Assembly (NCBI GenBank): GCA_013399695.1 | Contig: VXAU01003524.1 | Span: 3,242 to 67,241, forward strand | Origin: Formicarius rufipectus | Taxonomy: Eukaryota; Chordata; Aves; Passeriformes; Formicariidae | DNA length: 64,000 bases | Reading direction: 5' to 3' | Shown here: positions 1-12,100 of the stretch, one piece after another | Numbering within the stretch: the stretch's first letter is position 1 | Layout of the letters: each line of letters starts with the position of its first letter | Notes under the pieces: model-generated | Told to the model about the DNA's origin: nothing | Seen by the model: only the letters and a program-made list of their open reading frames with translations | The model's database searches: none | Translations under genes and position numbers: made by a program

Positions 1-3000
1 AAAAAAAGAAAAATATTGACTGAACAGAAGGGAAATGTAATTATGCCTTACAGAAATGCAAAATACACCTTAACTCCAGGCTTGTTCATGGAGTAATAAA
101 GAGTTACAACTAACAAAAACAGGTTATGAAGTGCTGTTGATTTTTCTATTACATTTTACTACTTGGACATAAAATATCAGGCTTCTCTTTGCTCCTCCTA
201 TGGACCTGATGTTCATGACAAATGTATTGCCTTCAAATAAAGCAGAGATTCTTGGTAAGTTCTTTTCACTAGAAATCACATCATGTGTGGATAGAAGCAT
301 TAAAATATTTTTCACCTCCTGATTGTAATGGTAACAGAAAATTTTAAATTGTTTCATTGAGAGTTCTACTGAAATGTCCTTTATTACTTTAAAAACCAAA
401 ATGTTATTCAGATGAATTTGCCCTTTATTTCACAAAATGCTTGTTTAATTGAAAATCCCACTCTGCGTGTAGATACTGTTTTTATGAAGACAGTAATTCT
501 GTGTTCCTTAATGCTTCTTTCTGTGGGCTAATATCTGTTTCTATTTCATCCTTCTAGATAGCATGGATTTGACAGGGTTGTTTTACTGCCACCTTAGCAG
601 CAGCCTCTCAGCAGGAGCCTTTTACCACACATAAAGGCACCCTGATAAAATTGCTAAATCCATTTTCTACTGGAATTTCATATCAACTATCTTAAATGCC
701 AGCTACTTTAGTAGTGTTCTGCCTCGTCTCTATGTTTCTTGTTCAGCTTTCACTGAGCCATGTATACTACACGAAAGCCTGCCCTGCCAGTTGCTAAATC
801 AAAGATACCTTCAGACAAGACAACATTAATGCTGGCTCTGGAGTTCTCCAAAATGATACAGATAGGGAAGGGGACTTTTGCTTCAGACAAAGGTTTGTCC
901 AGAAGCCTGATCATGGAGAAATTGAATGATGTTAACAATCTTTATAAATAGTTGAATAGGGTGCATTCACAGCAAGAAAAGTATTCAGTGATGTTGCAGT
1001 TGGTGTGCAGTTTGCCTGAAGGTGTAGTGATTTATCTGGCTGGTAAACGTCTAACGTGTCGAACTACTTTGAAAATACAAGAAAACTTTTTAAAAGCTTT
1101 GGCAAGAGGAGACACATCAGCATGAAAATACTTGGGAGCTGTAATTAGATAGATTCAATTTTTAAGAATTTGTCAATTCTCTGCTTTCAATATCTTTGCT
1201 TTCATCTAACCCCATGGAAATAAACACTCTAAATTCATGCCCTTTTGGGATACGCTGTATGCCCTGCCTCAGAGCAAAGCATTCTATACATTTTCCTTAC
1301 TAAATATCTGCCCAATTTTAGTTACAACAACCTGAGGTAGCTAGGTTCTGATTTTCCAATATTACACATTTACAGCTCTGTGATGATTTACCCATTCAAG
1401 AGGCCTTGCTTAGCATGTTTATGTTCCTGTAATTGTTTTAGCATTCTCTCTCGTTTGCCATTTGAAGAGAATGGGCAGACGGTTCCCATTCTCCTGTGAT
1501 TGGTTCACATATGCCAGGTGCTTGCTCACTATAGCAATCCAGTGCGGTTGTCTTCATTTTCAAGATGCAGGAGTATAACCAAAAATAAATGGGGCTAACA
1601 TGAATGCAAAGACAAAATCTGCCCTGTGCTCCAAGACATGTGGGACACATAGGTACAGTTTTCAGCTGGTGCTGGAGTGAGGTAACAAGTGCCATGTAAA
1701 CAAACTTGTAAGCATATCCAAATAGACTGAGTTTAAGAAGAGTAATTCCTGAAAAGTAAGCTGTAAAAGCATCACATATCTTGGCATTAGAATTTCAAAG
1801 CTGCAAAGAAAGAAAATAGACAATCTAAGGAAATAGCTGCCTGCAAAACATTGAATAGGCACGGCGCAAAAAAGGGAACATGCTGTGCTATATGTTTACT
1901 ATTAATAAATACATAAAAACGAGGGACATCTTTTCAGTAGTCTCAGTGTTAAAAGATTAAAAGGCTTTAAAAAACCTTAAAAATCAAGATTGGAAAGGCA
2001 AGTATACTAATTGTGTAACACAATAATCAGTAGAACCCTACAATTAATAAAAAGCAAGTATGTGCAAACTAGAAGAGACAAATGCTCCTGGTGGGTGGTG
2101 TGAAATTGAAACCTTTATAAACCAATTTAGAGAATGGATCTCACTCTCAAGTATCATAGCCCCTTTAGAGAGACAATTACTTTCTAATTTGCAAGAAAGA
2201 CAAAAGATTTAGCTTGAAAAGCCAAAATTGGGTGCTACATTTTCCCCCCTAAAACCCGTTCCCTTTTCTCTTCAGGCATTGACACTGATATGCTCATCCA
2301 GAGAAAACGAAACTATCTAATACACCTCACCTACATGCACCAACGTAGAGAAAATTAAAGAAGTATAGAACTAGGTAAGATTCCTCTTGTGCTTCATTGT
2401 ACATACTGTCCGTACTTTTTCATTGTTAACTGCAAAACTATATACAAATGCACATGCAATGATTTTTGATTTCAAATAATTTATTAGCATTTTTAAAAAC
2501 ACTAGATCCTTAACTGAGCATCCACAAGTAGTTTCACACTTTTTGGTTTTACGTACTAATTTAGATCTAAAGTTTAGAGGCCAGATGCCTCTGTTATACT
2601 AAGTTTAAGAGTGCGACTATTACTCTAGAAAATGAATCATGGCAGGCACCTGCACTGAAGCATGCAGAATAATGTTACAAAGAAACTTCTCTCCACTAAC
2701 CATACAGTCTACTAATTTCTGTACTGTCCTCACCTCAAGCCCCAGAACCTGCTCCCTTTAGGGCCAGGATAGGGGCTTGATGATCCTGATGGATCCTTCC
2801 CAACTCAGCAAATTCTATTATTCTGTATTTTCAAACAAAAGCCATAAGCCAAGCTAAAAAACATGCCGCACATTTCCCCTTTAAATCCTGCACACTGTGA
2901 GAAAGTGCAACCTGATGCAAACAGGGTTTCCAAGACAACTTCAAATGTAGAGTTAATTAGGGTGAAGGACCTTAATGTTTTCTCCCTTAGAGTATGACTG

Positions 3001-4970
3001 AGTGACCCTATTAAAACTTACAGGTGAGTGCACAGAATATGATGAACTACTCCATTTTCATTCATGCTAACATTGCTTTTCTCAGTATACAGGAGTCTGG
3101 GTCAAGACATATACAGTTTACTAAATCAATTTATTTTACCCATTACCAAGTCTCACCAAGTATTTTGATTTTTGTGTGCAACAGCAATCAGGCCACCAAA
3201 CAATGTCATATGTTATAGAAGTAGTTATTTAACAATTCACTTCCAGTTATTCCCCCTCCCTTTTTTTTTTCAACTATATGTTTACATAATAATTTGTATG
3301 TCAGTAACTTTCCCTCTGTAACTAAATGGGCTTTCCATATATTACTTTTACTTCAGAGCTGTGTTCTTAGAACCAAACTACAGTGAAAAAAAACAAGGAA
3401 CAAGAGAATATGAAAAACTTGCTTTCACTCAAATCCCGAATCACGTTTGAATGTCAGTGGAATGAGAGGAACTGAATATACAGTATTACAAAATGCTGTG
3501 TAATATTAAATTACCAAAATAAAACATACTTATATGCATATCATGCAGTTTTATGCATTAATAGAGAAAAATACATAGAAATTAACTTTATTTTCACTTC
3601 TTACACAAAGAAAGTGAAATCAAACAGTGGCATGTAGAAGAAACTTGCATTTCTGAAATTCTTTCCATTTTAAATATGATTGTGGATGCTTTTACAACAG
3701 ATATGAGGCTGTTGGGCTTGATTCCATTTACTGACCTTTGCTCAGTAACGTGTTCACTAGTCCATGACTCTGGGAACCATTGTTTTTTATCTTCTACTTT
3801 GTCTTTTAGAATAGTGCTGTCTCTCTGTTTCTATTGATGAAATTGGATACGATGTTTCAAAATTCCTTCTCATAAAATAAAATGTTCTTCAACTGTGAAC
3901 AAAATTTCCAGGACAGGTACTTTTCATTTCTTTCTACTGGAAATGTCTTTAGCATACTGTGGGAACTACTGGAGTGGGCTGTGAATCACAAGCTATAGCC
4001 CTGTTTAAATAGTAAAACATAATAAATGCAAGGCAACAGTTTGCCTGTTCCTCCCCCCTCACATTTGCCCTTCATGATGTTCCACAAGAACAAACAAGAC
4101 ATTATTTTTAGACTTCGTTACTCCAAAAGGAAGGCATGGAGGAGCTGCTGAGTAATAGCATGAAGGAATGCAGTAGCTAGTTTTCCAAAACAACCAAAAT
4201 GGTTCAATCTCAGTCTCTGCTCAGAAGCGGTACAGCTTTACTCCTCTGATTATGCACATTGAATTATGAAAATCATAGAGGGTGGCTCAAAGGCACATTT
4301 TCAATTCTAAAAATTCTTCGAAAGAAATAAACTTGAAGACAAACTTCACAGCTTTAACAGCCTCATTACTGTCCTGGATTTACTGCAGCTATAACAACCT
4401 TTCCCAAGTCCTATGGAGAGGAGTCAAATCAACTTTTTTTTATATCTATGTACATATAGTCCAGCTCAACAACTGTTACAGTACTGACACATGGACTGAT
4501 GAAATTTCAACCTTGTTTTGAAACAGGTCATAACAAAAATCTAAACATCAAATCATATTAATTAGATCCTTACTTTTGCAATACAATAGTAAGCCTAAGT
4601 GCCCCAAAAGAGGAAGGTGGTCAATCCAAGCAGCCTTTAGCTGCAGAACCAGGTGCTGCCCTGTTTGTGTTATTGACAGTGGTTACTTTGTTCAGTGCTG
4701 ATGCCACAACTGGGCCTAGCCATGGCTGTGACGTGGGCAAAGAATCAAGTGCTGCGAAGTACGTATTCATTCCGGTGCCACCTCATACAGTAAAACAGAA
4801 TCTGAAGACACTGCCTTGGTACGATGTTGTTGAGTTTACTGCAAATAAATGTGCCTCAAAATTTTCACTGGTATCATTGACTGCAGACAAAACTAAATAC
4901 CTGCTTTTACAAAAGAGAAATTTATCCACACACCTGTATTTCAAGGTGTGTGCGAAAATCATAGCATGAT
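1..4970. other. Upstream intergenic DNA, no gene recognised
   Basis: AT-rich sequence with only short chance open frames (at most 100 codons). No splice-linked coding, RNA gene or repeat is recognised apart from a CR1 scrap near 2771-2830. From human synteny the neighbour on this side may be NFIL3, but nothing of it is visible. Confidence 0.6.
2771..2832 (+). mobile_element. CR1 LINE 3'-end scrap
   Basis: Reads like the terminal CR1 sequence: GGGGCTTGATGATCCTGATG, then GATCCTTCCCAACTCAG and an ATTCTATTATTCTGTA tail resembling the 8-bp terminal repeats. Confidence 0.6.
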
Positions 4971-4974
4971 ACTG

Positions 4975-5505
4975 TTAGGGGGCTGAAATGAGCCGTTAAA
5001 GATCACTCAGTCCCAACCCTTTGTGCCACAGGCACCTCCCACTAGACCAGGCTGTTCAAGGCCTTACCCAACCTAGCTTTGAATGCTGTCAGGGCTGGGG
5101 CATCCGTAACCTTCCTGGGCAACCTGTTCCAGTGTATGAAGCACTGACACAATAAAGAATTTCATCCTGAACTCTAACCTAAATTTCCCCTCTTTCAATC
5201 TGTACCCATTACTCCCAGTCCTGTCACTACAGCTCCTACGAGCAGTCCCTCTCTGGCTTCCCTGTAGGTCCCCTTCTGGAAGGTTGCCGTGAGGTCTCCA
5301 CACAATCTTCTCTCTTCTCCAGGCCAAACAGCCGCACTTTTCTGAGCCAGTCTTCATACGAGTGATGCTCCAGTCCTCTTAGCACCTCTGTGGCCGTCCT
5401 CCGGACTCACTCCAGCAGTTCCATGCCCCTCCCGCCATGAAGACCCCAGAGCTGGATGGGGTGCTCTCGGTAGAGTCTTACGAGCAGTGCAATGGGGCAG
5501 AGTGC
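4975..5505 (-). mobile_element. CR1 LINE fragment, reversed
   Basis: The + strand carries the reverse complement of the CR1 3' region: a GTTAAAGATCACTCAGTCCC motif near the 3' end, CACTAGACCAGGCTGTTCAA, GGGCAACCTGTTCCAGTG, AATAAAGAATTTCATCCTGA and CCAGAGCTGGATGGGGTGCT in the expected order. The 5' part of the element is missing. It stops near the minisatellite. Confidence 0.9.
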
Positions 5506-5537
5506 CAGAGTGCCGCCCCTCATCCGCCGATGATGCA

Positions 5538-5835
5538 CCGTGCCCTCCGACAGCTTTCATTTCCCCCACATCTCCCATTCCCTCTGACAGCTCCCCTTCC
5601 CGCATCATCTCCCGGTCCCCCTGACACGTCCCATTCCCCGACTCGGCACAGCTCCCGTTCCCTCCGACAGTTCCCGTTCCGCCCACATCTCTCGTTCCCT
5701 CTACCAGGTCCTGTTACCACCACATCTCCTGTTCACCCCGACAGCTCCCACTCCCCCAGACATCTCATGTTCTCCCAGACATTTCCCATTCGTCCTGACA
5801 TCAGCTCCCCCCACAGCTCCGTTCCCCACCACACC
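5538..5835. repeat. ~19-bp pyrimidine-rich minisatellite upstream of AUH
   Basis: About 15 degenerate copies of an 18-20 bp unit close to CCCTCCGACAGCTCCCGTT / CCCCAGACATCTCCCATT. Each copy carries a GACA or CACA core and ends in RTT. Clear units occur at roughly 5640-5830. The + strand is almost purely C/T apart from the core. It lies between the CR1 fragment and the gap/CpG island. The long open frames across it (both strands) are low-complexity Pro/Ser products, not a gene. Confidence 0.8.
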
Positions 5836-5839
5836 CCCT

Positions 5840-5842
5840 NNN
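5840..5842. other. Assembly gap (NNN) at the AUH 5' end
   Basis: Three undetermined bases where GC-rich exon 1 meets a C-rich tandem repeat. The true gap is probably larger, because the start codon and most of the transit peptide are missing. Single Ns also occur at 14611 and 18230. Confidence 0.85.
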
Positions 5843-5991
5843 CCCCGCCGCCCTCGGCAGAACCGGCCCCCGGGCCCCGCCGCTGCGGGGAGGCGCCGCC
5901 GCCGCTCTGCCCGCGGCCGGGAGGAGCTACGGCTCCCAGCCGAAGGAAGAGGAGGAGCTGCGCGTCCGGTACCTGGATGAGGAGCACAAAG
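5843..5991 (+). CDS. AUH: AUH exon 1 (5' end lost in gap)
   Basis: In the frame fixed by the exon 2 junction, the sequence is open from the N gap to 5991 and encodes a Pro/Ala/Arg-rich run, then GRSYGSQPKEEEELRVRYLD and EEHK. The first part looks like the end of a mitochondrial transit peptide. The GRSYGS segment sits where human AUH has RGYSS, close to the mature N-terminus. The exon ends with a single G before gtaacg (donor at 5992), so codon 1/2 of the next exon is split. There is no in-frame ATG between 5843 and 5991, so initiation must lie in the NNN gap or upstream of it. The exon is very GC-rich, unlike the AT-rich introns. Confidence 0.9.
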
Positions 5992-6180
5992 GTAACGAGG
6001 GGGAGGCGACCGCGCCCCCGCTGGCCCTGCCCGGGCGGGGTAACCCCTGCAGGGCAGGGACGGGGCGACCCGTGCGGAGCTGCCGGCGGCGAGGGGCGGG
6101 CAGAGCCCCACGGCTCCGCCCTCTGGCTGTGGGCGCGGATCGGGCCGCGGCAGCACCGGGTCGGCCTGGGCTCCCCTGGC
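5843..6180. promoter_or_regulatory. CpG-island-like GC-rich segment over AUH exon 1
   Basis: Very high G+C with many CG dinucleotides, for example the runs around 5845-5920 and 5990-6140. It contrasts sharply with the AT-rich surroundings. It covers exon 1 and the start of intron 1, as expected for the promoter of a housekeeping mitochondrial gene. The left limit is set by the N gap, so the upstream half of the island may be missing. No TATA box is evident. Confidence 0.75.
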
Positions 6181-9100
6181 TCTTTACAGAATCCCTCTGC
6201 GGTTTGGGTTTGAAGGGAACCTTGAAGATCATCTAGTTACTACCCCCTGCCGTCCGCAGGGACACCTTGCACTAGACCAGGTCGCTCAGAACGCCATCAA
6301 GCCAGACCTTGAATACTTCCATGAATGTGGCGCAACTTTTCTGGGAAACCTGTTCCAGTGCCTCACGGCCCTCACAATAAAGAATTTCTTCCTGGTATCC
6401 ATTCTAAACCTGCACTCTCGTTTTGAACCCATTCCCTCTTGTCCTGTCACTAAATGCCCTTGTAAATAATATTGCCCTATCTTTCTTCTAAGTTCCCTTC
6501 TTGAAGGCTGCAATTAGGTTATCCCAAAGCCGCCTTTTTTTCTAGGCTGAACAATTGCAGTTTTCTCAGCCTTTCCTCACAGGGGAAGTGCTCCATCCTC
6601 TAATCGTCCTGGTGGCCTTCCTCTGGACTTACTTGAACAGCTCCATGACCTTCCTGAGCTGGGAACCCCAGAGCTGGATGCAGTGTTCCAGGTGCAGTCC
6701 CACCAGAGCAGAGGGGCAGAATCCTCTCCCTCGCCCTGCTGGCCACACTTCTTTTGATGCAGCCCAGGCAGGATACAATTGGTTTTCTGGGCTGCAAGTG
6801 CTCATTGCTGGATCATGCTCCAGCACCCCCAACTCCTTCTTGGCAGGGCTGCTCTCAATCCCTTTATCCCTCAGCCTGTATTGGCACTGGGTCTTGCCCC
6901 AAACCAGGTGCAGCAGTGTGCACTTGGTCTTGTTAAACCATATGAGGTTCCCGTGGCCCCACTTCTTGAGCCTGTCTGGGTCTTGCTGGATGGCATCTCA
7001 TCCTTCAGGTGTGTCTGCTGCACCAGTTTTCTTTTTCAAGAGTACTGCAGTGCACGTACTGTGTGCATGAGGTGTGCCAATATGAATTGTCATCTGTTGG
7101 ACACTCTAACTGGGAGAAAGTGAAGTTCAGCTGAAGTTGTGCTGCTTCTCGCACCAGTTTTACACTTTTGTTCAGGGACATACAAGGATACAGAAGCTGT
7201 ATTGATATTTTCTGTGCCAGAAAGTGTGGCTTCTGCATTCTCTCCTCTCATGCCTCTTTCCTAATAATCATTTTCCCTCCTCCTTTGTTTTAATGGCAAT
7301 CACTGCTGACCTTACTTTACTCAGCTATACTGAGGTTCTTATTTTGATCCACCTGGTTTAACAAAGAAGGAAAAGCTGTGCTTTACAGTGATCTGGAGCC
7401 AATGCATCACAGCGTGGACACTTTGTGCTTCCTCTTCTGGTTTGGTACTCACCAAATTTTGGAGGTATTCTTCCTCTGGAGGTGTTTCACCTCCTTTGGT
7501 GTTTACCACTTCCTTCCCATTTGGGTGCATCAGAGCTAGGAGTGGTGGAAAAGAAGTAAGCGCATGCTCTGTTCCTGAGGATTTATTTTTATAGCCATGA
7601 TGTTATGCCTAATTTTTTGGACCAGGAAGTAGAGTTTTGTTCATCTGCAGCACATGAGTTTCTTTATATGGAGAGCGTATCTTGGAACCACTATGTGTTG
7701 AGTGCAGTTTACATCTTTCAGCATGTTAACTCAGCTATTTCAGACCTGCTGCAAATTCAGGCAAATGCCTGTGAGTTGAGTATGCCTGTATATAGATTTG
7801 TATACATATATAGAGTAACTTTAATACTTTGAATTTTAGCATGAAGCTTAGAGAATTAGTGTTTTTTTTTCAAGGGAAAATTGAAATTTTGCTTTCATCT
7901 GAGGGCAGGTTTTGGTCACTATTAAGGTTTAATTTTAAAGATGATGTAATCTGGCCCTGAAATCATAATCTGTTTTAATTGTATTTCTGTTCCCAGCATT
8001 TTCCAGTTCCTTTGAGATGTACTACTTTAGTTATGTTTTTCCAGCCAATTGTGGACTTAGCCTTAAACATCTATTTTTATTTTTTCAGGATTATTTTAAG
8101 TTGAGGAAGAGGCAAGACAGAAGTGAAGAAGAGTTTTTAAAATGTTGGAGAAGTGTTTTTACTTATTTTATGCTTTGCCAAGAAGTGGTGGAATCTATAA
8201 TGATGTTAGATAGTACTCAGTTTTTATTTCAGCTATTACACCACAAACAGTAGTCTTAGGTAGTGTGTTGAATCATCTAGGAATCATTGTTTTTGTAATG
8301 TTATGAAGGTGTTTTGTACTGAGTATCTAACCTAATGCCCCAAAGCATGGAGATAGAATGTTAGGTAGGTAATAGATGTTAAATCCACTGCAGCTGTCAT
8401 AAGACAGGATTCAAGCAATGTATTTTTCATTTATGAATTCTCTTTGGCAGAAGGAATTTTCTTCACATGAACTTTCAAAAGGCCATAGAAACAAATACTG
8501 TTTGTTAGAAAGGGATAAGAACAAGGGTGTAGAAGTAAGCCAGAAGGAGTCATAAACTTCATGTGCCTCCTTCAGCTGCACAAAGAGTAGACATTTCTGC
8601 AAAATAAACATCTCTGCTTCCTCCCTCTGCTGTGCTCCTCTTCCTCGCCTTGTATGCAAAGGTCATTTATTTTATCTGCTTATAGTAAGTAACATCCCTG
8701 CTGAATGAAGGCACTAACTCTGTATATACTGCTGTCATCTTTCTTGCTCTTCTCCAGCCTACCATTCCTTTTTCTACCGTTTTATGTTCTAGACTTCCCC
8801 AAGAGGTACCTTGCTTTGGCCTCATCATACTTTTCCAATACATATTTCTTGACTCCACACAGGGTCAGACCTGTGTGGAGTCAAGTCCCTCTGACTGCCT
8901 TTTACAGCACACACATGTTTGTTCATGCTGTGGTTGGGCTCTTGCACATGCCTAGCGTTTCCATGCTGTTTGGAGAAGTATGTATTGTCCAGGTGCTTTT
9001 ACAGCTGAGGATACTATAGGGAAGGAAAGCTGATGTACAGACACATGTCTTGCAGGTGTAGACAAATCTTTTCCTGCAGGCAAAGTAGCAAACTGTTCTG

Positions 9101-12100
9101 CTTCATATCACTTTCATGGGATTTGTGTATCCTTGGTTTTGGGCCGTTAAACATAAACTAAAATGATACTGTATTTGAAAGGACTAGTTATTGAAATTTT
9201 AACTCAAGACTTTCCAGCTTCCAAATTTAAGCTGAACTAGAATACAAGAGATGTGAGATTTTTGAAGACTGTAATTGTAAAATACCTGTGTGTTCTGCAC
9301 ATGTTGCAACCTGTGCAGCTTTTAGGAACAGTTTTCTCTGAGTTAAGGTGGTTGTCAGTACAGTAGTTTTTTAATTGTGTGTCTTTTACTTTTTTTGAGA
9401 TTCTATTTGATTACCACGACGGCTGAAATGTATTACAGCTGTTGACATTTCAGAACTTTTAGCTAAGTTGCACTAGTGATGTCATTACAAATTTATATGA
9501 ACTTAGTGCTTTTGCTCTTTAAGTTATAGATGGAATTAGGAGAAATGTCTTTTTAACCTTTACTCCAGTGTTGCAGTGTCACTTGCTGGAATGTGATATA
9601 AATATTTGTAAAATTTAGATTTTACACTAGAGTGACTCATTATGCATAAATTTTCCAGCTGTTTTTAGCTGAGCATGTAAGACAGCTTTTGGTCCTCATC
9701 AGTTAGAATTTTAACATACAGAGAATGGGCAGGACAAATATGGTCTCAGTTGAAGTTGTTTGCTTACAGGTTGAAAATGGCTAGCTAGCTGATAGATTGG
9801 AAATACTTCCCCTTTTTTTTCTGTCTTTAAAGCAGAGCTGAACAGGTGACATCTACTAATTTAAGAAGTGCAGAAAAAAATTAAAGCAGTATTTAGGGAT
9901 GAAACAGGTGCAGATAGGGAGTTCTGAAGTTTTTTAAAAGTAATGTCTAGTAAACATCTGTGTGATTTTGCACTTAAATACTTCATGATAAAATGATTAA
10001 TGGAAGCCACCAGAACTGTGCATGATATGCTCACCATATGTTCTTGTTTTACTTAAGAAACTCTTCTAGAATAATAAACCTCTATGACAACTTGTCTGCC
10101 TTGGTTTACCTGAGTAGTTAAGTAAGACAAACTTAAAAATAACTTAGCTCTTTGATCCTTCTTCCATTTTTCAGTGTGTAATTCAGACTTTTTTGAAGTG
10201 TTTTTTGGTGAAAAATTACATTTGTGTGTGTATATATTTAATGCAAATTAAATAAATACAATTAAGAATTCTACAAGTACTTTTTATGCAGATGTAGTGA
10301 ATCTTTCTAGGTCTGACAAAATTACTATTATGAGTGTAGAGACAGGATTTATTTCTAAGTGACTAAGCATTTATATGCATTTCTACCAAATGTTGAGGAG
10401 GAATGTTTTGATCACTAAAAAGTACACGTTAAAAGAGATAAAAATCATTAAAAGTAAGATTTCCTGTGTATGTTGATACAACTATAGTTAAACCATGTTG
10501 TAATCACTTCATGTTATGAAAATCTTAAATGTAGTGGATGCTATGAAATCAGGATGTTTCTGGGATTTGAAGCTATCTTTCAGATATAAATATTATCTTT
10601 ATTTTGCTAAAAGACATTTTTTGTTTGCAATACTATTGTATTTTTTTTCTATTAAACATTGAGAATTATACCACAGGCAGCTTTTTCTTTTGATAGACAT
10701 AACTTATAAGCGGAGAATATAATGTACATTTGCACATGCGCTTCCTCTGATAGTTGGCTGGGAAAGTAATATACAGGAATATAACTGCTTATATTTGACA
10801 ACTTTGGGAATCATCATCCTTTGGAGAGCCTAGCCAGTATGGGTAAAGTCAGTTTCAGTATGTGGATGTAGTTTTTACTAGGTGCACATTATGTGCTGAA
10901 GTGTGTCCCAGAAAAATGTGTGGATGGCTCCCAGAAAAAGCTATGAAATCAATATTGAATTTAGCATTATGTGAATGCTTAATCCTTCTTAGTATATCTG
11001 CCACACTTCTGACACCAAACAGATACTGGAGTTATTATCGTTATATTGTTATATTATTATTGTAGTATTATTACTACTACTACATCTTGTGATGATTACT
11101 TTTTAATAATTTTTTGGTTTAGAAGTAGATTTTTCAAACAGGTTTTTTTGAAAGGTTTTGGAAAGCACATCTATGTGTGGGTGCTATAGAAAGAATGAAC
11201 TGTGATTAAATGCTCCAGATGACAATGTAACAGGTATTATCAAAAAGTCATGGCAGTCAGGTGAAATCCCAGATGCCTGAAAGACGGGAAACCTTGTACC
11301 TTTTAAAAAGGGGCAGAAAGGAGAACACTGGAAACTACCAACCCATCAACTTCACATCTGTGCTTGTGAAGGCCATGGAATAGATCCTCTTGGAAGCTGT
11401 ACTAATGCACATGGAGGACCAGGACGTGGTTCAAGACTGACAGCATGGTTTCACCAAGGGCAAGTCCTGCCTGACCAAGCTAGTCATGGACATCAGTGAC
11501 AAATGGTGTTGCTCAGGAGTCTGTATTGGGACTGGTCTTATTTAGTGCCTTCATTAATGACATAGACAAAGGAATTGATTGCAGCCTCAGCAGATCTGCA
11601 GATGATACCAGAATGAGTGATGCAGTTGATTTGATGCACCTGAAGATGGGATGCCATCCAGAGGGATCTGGACAAGCTCAAGAAGTAGGCCCATGGGAAC
11701 CTCATGAGATTTAATAAGACCAAGTACAAGGTGCAGCACCTGGGTGAGGGCAAGACCCAGTGCCAATACAGGCTGAGGGATAAAGGGATTGAGAGCAGCC
11801 CTGCCAAGAAGGAATTGGGGTGCTGGTGCATAATCCAGCAATGTGCACTTGCAGCCCAGAAAACCAGTTGTATCCTGAGCTGCATCAAAGGCAGTGTGGC
11901 CAGCAGAGTGCAGGAGAAGGTTTTGCCCCTCTGCTCTGGTGGAACTGCACCTGGAACACTGCATCCAGCTCTGGGGTCCCCAGCACAGGAAGGACATGGA
12001 CAAAGTCCGGACAAGAAGAGGCTATGAATATGATTAAAGGGATGGAGCACCTCTCCTACAAGGAAAGGCTGAGAGAATTAGGATTGTCCAGCCTGAAGAA

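Larger units (their letters stand above)
7031..11242. other. AUH intron 1, no further feature recognised
   Basis: AT-rich intronic sequence with no coding or RNA signal. It contains the hairpin at 8848-8885 and an ATT-rich microsatellite near 11033-11087. Confidence 0.6.

Noticed and set aside
4667..4969. 100-codon open frame upstream of AUH
   Set aside because: No recognised domain, no splice or promoter support, and codon content is not distinctive. It could be a remnant, but nothing in the sequence supports a gene.
5538..5835. Possible CRISPR array because of regular repeats
   Set aside because: The units are contiguous and degenerate with no unique spacers, in a vertebrate genome. It is a minisatellite.
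5437..6213. 258-codon open frame on the + strand
   Set aside because: It runs through a CR1, the minisatellite, an N gap and AUH exon 1 in a different frame from the AUH coding phase. The product is low-complexity Pro/Ser/Arg. No gene.
6555..7070. 171-codon open frame on the + strand
   Set aside because: It lies inside the reversed CR1; it is antisense to the element and its sequence is the known CR1 3' region.
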